Of a stretch of 64,000 nt of DNA, positions 61,989 to 64,000 are shown one piece after another. The stretch covers positions 1 to 64,000 of the forward strand of contig NZ_AP025481.1 of assembly GCF_024347435.1 (NCBI RefSeq). Direction: 5' to 3'. The stretch is from Vibrio cyclitrophicus. Lineage in GTDB: Bacteria; Pseudomonadota; Gammaproteobacteria; Enterobacterales; Vibrionaceae. Position 1 is the stretch's first letter. Each line of letters begins with the position of its first letter. A program made the position numbers and the translations under genes. Below the pieces are notes generated by a model, which was given only the letters and a program-made list of their open reading frames with translations, was not told the origin of the DNA and did no database searches.

Positions 61989-62675
61989 CTATACTCGATT
62001 ATCGCCGCAGCTGTATGCCACGATCTGACTGATTTCGCTCAGGCTACGACCTGACTGTTGCTGCCATTCGTTGAAGGCTTTACTCGCTGCCAGTTGTGCT
62101 CGCTTGGTGTTACGACCGCTATCAACCACGTCTGTGCTGCGTAGGTGTGCTTCAACATCTGATGACAAGATGAAGGTATCTTTACCCATTTGGCGCAGAG
62201 TGTAGGCTCCAGTATTACCACCTAATCGCTTGCCGTGTTTTTTCAGGTAATCCCACAGCTCGGTGATACGTTCTGATGGCCAGTCGGCAACCATTTGCGA
62301 GAAGGAATCCGCTTCACGCTTGGCATTGTGGATCATCATGGCGTTGGCAGGTATGGTCATTACCTTGGTGAGGTGGCGAATAATGCGCGGGTCTTGCGCT
62401 TTCTGTTCCCACATCTCATTCGGCAGCATCAGCATCTTTTCAATATCGAACTCAAAGAATACTTCTTCAAATTGTGGCCACTTCTTTCTCACCACATTCC
62501 ACGAAATACCACACTGGAAGACCTTTTCGGTAAAAGCGGCCAGCCAACGGTCATCAGTGATTTGTGATAACTCGGCTTGTGAAAGGGGCGCACGGACAAT
62601 CTTTTCGAGTTCGGCCGCTCCGCCTTTACGGTGAGCCGCACGTTGATAAATGGTGTCGAATTTTTCTTGGGTCAT
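61989..62675 (-). CDS. DNA-3-methyladenine glycosylase I (Tag)-like protein
   Basis: 228 residues from the ATG at 62675 (GGAA six bases upstream; the TTG at 62687 is weaker). It resembles the Tag fold: FTEKVFQCGISWNVVRKKWPQFEEVFFEFDIEKM followed by IIRHLTKVMTIPANAMMIHNAKREADSF. It lacks the N-terminal Cys and the C-terminal Cys-rich zinc site of E. coli Tag. The C-terminus (DVVDSGRNTKRAQLAASKAFNEWQQ) is different. A glycosylase-fold protein with altered specificity is possible. Confidence 0.72.
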   Translation of the reverse strand: MTQEKFDTIYQRAAHRKGGAAELEKIVRAPLSQAELSQITDDRWLAAFTEKVFQCGISWNVVRKKWPQFEEVFFEFDIEKMLMLPNEMWEQKAQDPRIIRHLTKVMTIPANAMMIHNAKREADSFSQMVADWPSERITELWDYLKKHGKRLGGNTGAYTLRQMGKDTFILSSDVEAHLRSTDVVDSGRNTKRAQLAASKAFNEWQQQSGRSLSEISQIVAYSCGDNRV

Positions 62676-62738
62676 TGAAGGTTCCAAACTAAAGCGATTC
62701 TTTATGATATGGGGACTAATTTCTATATGAAAAGGAGC

Positions 62739-63365
62739 TTAAGCTTCTGTCGCCAATTGAGCGAGAAAACCACGCATGTAGTCGGTGCGCTTGTTGGCTT
62801 CTAATTTGGCAGATTCTGTATTCATTGTTTCAGCCAGCTTGAATAGCTTCACGTAAAAGTGGTCGACGCTGTAATGTTTGTCATCCAAGTCACGTTGCTT
62901 CGCAAACGGGTCTTGGTGGTTATAGAGTTCTGCGTTAAAGCTCTGGCCCACATACAGGCAGCGAGCAATACCAATCGCACCGAGAGAATCTAGTCGATCG
63001 GCATCTTGGACGATTTGAGCTTCCAAGGTTTCTGGAGTGATGTTGGCACTGTAGCTGTGCGTGACAATAGCATGATGGACCTCATCCAAATAGGACGCAG
63101 GATAGTCGATAGATTTGAGGAAAGAAATCGCCTTGTCTGCTGCCATTTGCGAGCTTTGGGCTCTGTCCGGGTGGTTCTTAGGAAAGGTGAAGCAATCATG
63201 AAGGTAAGCGGCGGGTAGAACGACTTCAAGCTTGGCCTGTTCTTGGACACACAACGCCTTAGCGGTTTTGACTACGCGCTTGATGTGGCTGATGTCGTGA
63301 GCTGCATCTTGTGTCATCTCTCGCTGTGCAAAATCAAGCAGTTGGTCTTCAAACTTTTCCTTCAC
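62739..63365 (-). CDS. HD-domain phosphohydrolase (YedJ-like)
   Basis: 208 residues. HD superfamily metal site: H27 (HDISHIKRV), H56-D57 (AAYLHDCF) and D121 (VQDADRLDSLGAIGIARCLYVG). The YedJ pattern with QDADRLDSLGAIGIAR fits. A cytoplasmic hydrolase of nucleotides or other phosphoesters is expected; substrate unknown. It is unrelated to the purine genes by operon. Confidence 0.85.
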   Translation of the reverse strand: MKEKFEDQLLDFAQREMTQDAAHDISHIKRVVKTAKALCVQEQAKLEVVLPAAYLHDCFTFPKNHPDRAQSSQMAADKAISFLKSIDYPASYLDEVHHAIVTHSYSANITPETLEAQIVQDADRLDSLGAIGIARCLYVGQSFNAELYNHQDPFAKQRDLDDKHYSVDHFYVKLFKLAETMNTESAKLEANKRTDYMRGFLAQLATEA

Positions 63366-63482
63366 GCGTCTCTTTCTCCATATGTAGATGTTAGCAATCT
63401 GGCTTATTACTTAGGATATATTCCACCTCGACTGTAACAGTTTCAAGCGCGAGTTTTTATCTTTTATAAAAGGAGTACCCAC

Positions 63483-63510
63483 AAAAAAACCGACTTTGTG
63501 AGTCGGCTTG
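63483..63510 (-). terminator. Rho-independent terminator after the HAD gene
   Basis: CCGAC / GTCGG stem with a short loop; on the minus strand a long T run follows. Confidence 0.8.
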
Positions 63511-63575
63511 ATAGAGAGGCTTGTCTATGTATTTTAGGACGAGACAGGTAAAGCGTTATCAACGGTAATCAGAAC

Positions 63576-64000
63576 TTAAGCAGCGGCTTGTTGAAGCTGT
63601 GCTAACACATGATGCAGGGAAGGGCTGATCGTGTGACCAAGGGCTTTGACTTCTTCGCAAGGCTCAACCAGATCTGGGATCTGGAAACTGATCATGTTTG
63701 CAGCCATCGACGCGCGAATACCGTTGTTTGAATCTTCAAACGCTAGGCAGGTTTCAGGTGCAACACCGAGGCGTTCTGCCGCTAGCAGGTAGATCTCTGG
63801 ATGAGGCTTACCGTGAGTTACTTCGCAGCCTGTGCTTAACGAGGTGAAGTAAGAATCTAGGCCAGCCAACTCAAGCTTCTTTTTTGCAATATCAAGCTGA
63901 GTCGAGGTCGCCACCGCGATTGGAATGTCGTTTGATTTGAGCCATTCAAGAAGCTCAATCACGCCGTCTTTTACAGGGATCGCTTGGTTCTTAACAATCG
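63576..64000 (-). CDS. HAD-family hydrolase, truncated by the window edge
   Basis: The frame is open to base 64000; the visible 141 codons are the C-terminal two thirds. Seen: VKDGVIELLEWLKS, IAVATST (motif II Ser/Thr), GKPHPEIYLLAAERLGV (motif III Lys) and AFEDSNNGIRASMAA (motif IV Asp). It resembles the beta-phosphoglucomutase/YcjU-type phosphatases. The N-terminal D-x-D nucleophile is outside the window. Substrate unknown. Confidence 0.85.
   Translation of the reverse strand, partial: IVKNQAIPVKDGVIELLEWLKSNDIPIAVATSTQLDIAKKKLELAGLDSYFTSLSTGCEVTHGKPHPEIYLLAAERLGVAPETCLAFEDSNNGIRASMAANMISFQIPDLVEPCEEVKALGHTISPSLHHVLAQLQQAAA

Overview
The window looks like a stretch of Vibrio chromosome, most likely near the Splendidus clade. 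This rests on moderate GC with AT-rich spacers, on protein types typical of Vibrionaceae (PilZ flagellar-brake type, Lon-like protease, LysR/MarR/EamA sets), and on many compact operons closed by Rho-independent terminators. Species was not tested. No tRNA, rRNA, insertion sequence, prophage or CRISPR array was seen.

Layout. (1) 1-6019: end of a beta-glucoside/chitooligosaccharide gene set, with a truncated GH94 phosphorylase, aldose 1-epimerase, a GH116 glycosidase and a LacI regulator. (2) 6220-8429: a two-gene minus-strand operon ending in a YejF-like double ABC ATPase without permeases, behind two Fur-box-like palindromes; a Lon-like protease is divergent. (3) 11137-22112: housekeeping and accessory genes, including a PilZ protein, a GNAT-kinase-MFS operon, two EamA exporters (one divergent from a MarR gene with a repeated operator), a lipoprotein/outer-membrane pair, a LysR regulator and DoxX. 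(4) 22255-30608: glyoxylate use, with malate synthase and a GlcG-like protein facing gcl-hyi-glxR-glycerate kinase, then a RutR-like TetR regulator. (5) 30868-36992: an island-like segment with a lipoprotein amidohydrolase and two exported helical proteins, one like the XaxA/YaxA/MakA pore-forming toxins. (6) 36993-47104: purine uptake and urate-to-glyoxylate genes. (7) 47351-53107: accessory genes, including a protein with three tandem RDD domains and a MerR/CMD pair. (8) 53219-61714: AEC transporter, guaD-xdhC-xdhB-xdhA and a GntR/FCD regulator. (9) 61989-64000: Tag-like glycosylase, HD phosphohydrolase and a truncated HAD phosphatase.

The purine genes make one continuous route. Guanine is deaminated by GuaD and 8-oxoguanine by its own deaminase; xanthine dehydrogenase makes urate; PuuD, UraH and UraD convert urate to allantoin; PuuE, Alc and AllA give glyoxylate plus urea. 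Glyoxylate then goes through Gcl/GlxR/glycerate kinase to 2-phosphoglycerate, or through malate synthase to malate. A near-identical palindrome, ATTGTATACAAT, lies before aceB, gcl, puuE, xdhA and the GntR gene, with a weaker copy before uraH. This suggests that the GntR regulator links the scattered operons. Two RutR-type inverted repeats sit just upstream of xdhA.

The most novel-looking content is the toxin-like pair at 32441-36226. Next come the shared purine operator, the Fur-box-controlled orphan ABC ATPase and the triple-RDD protein.
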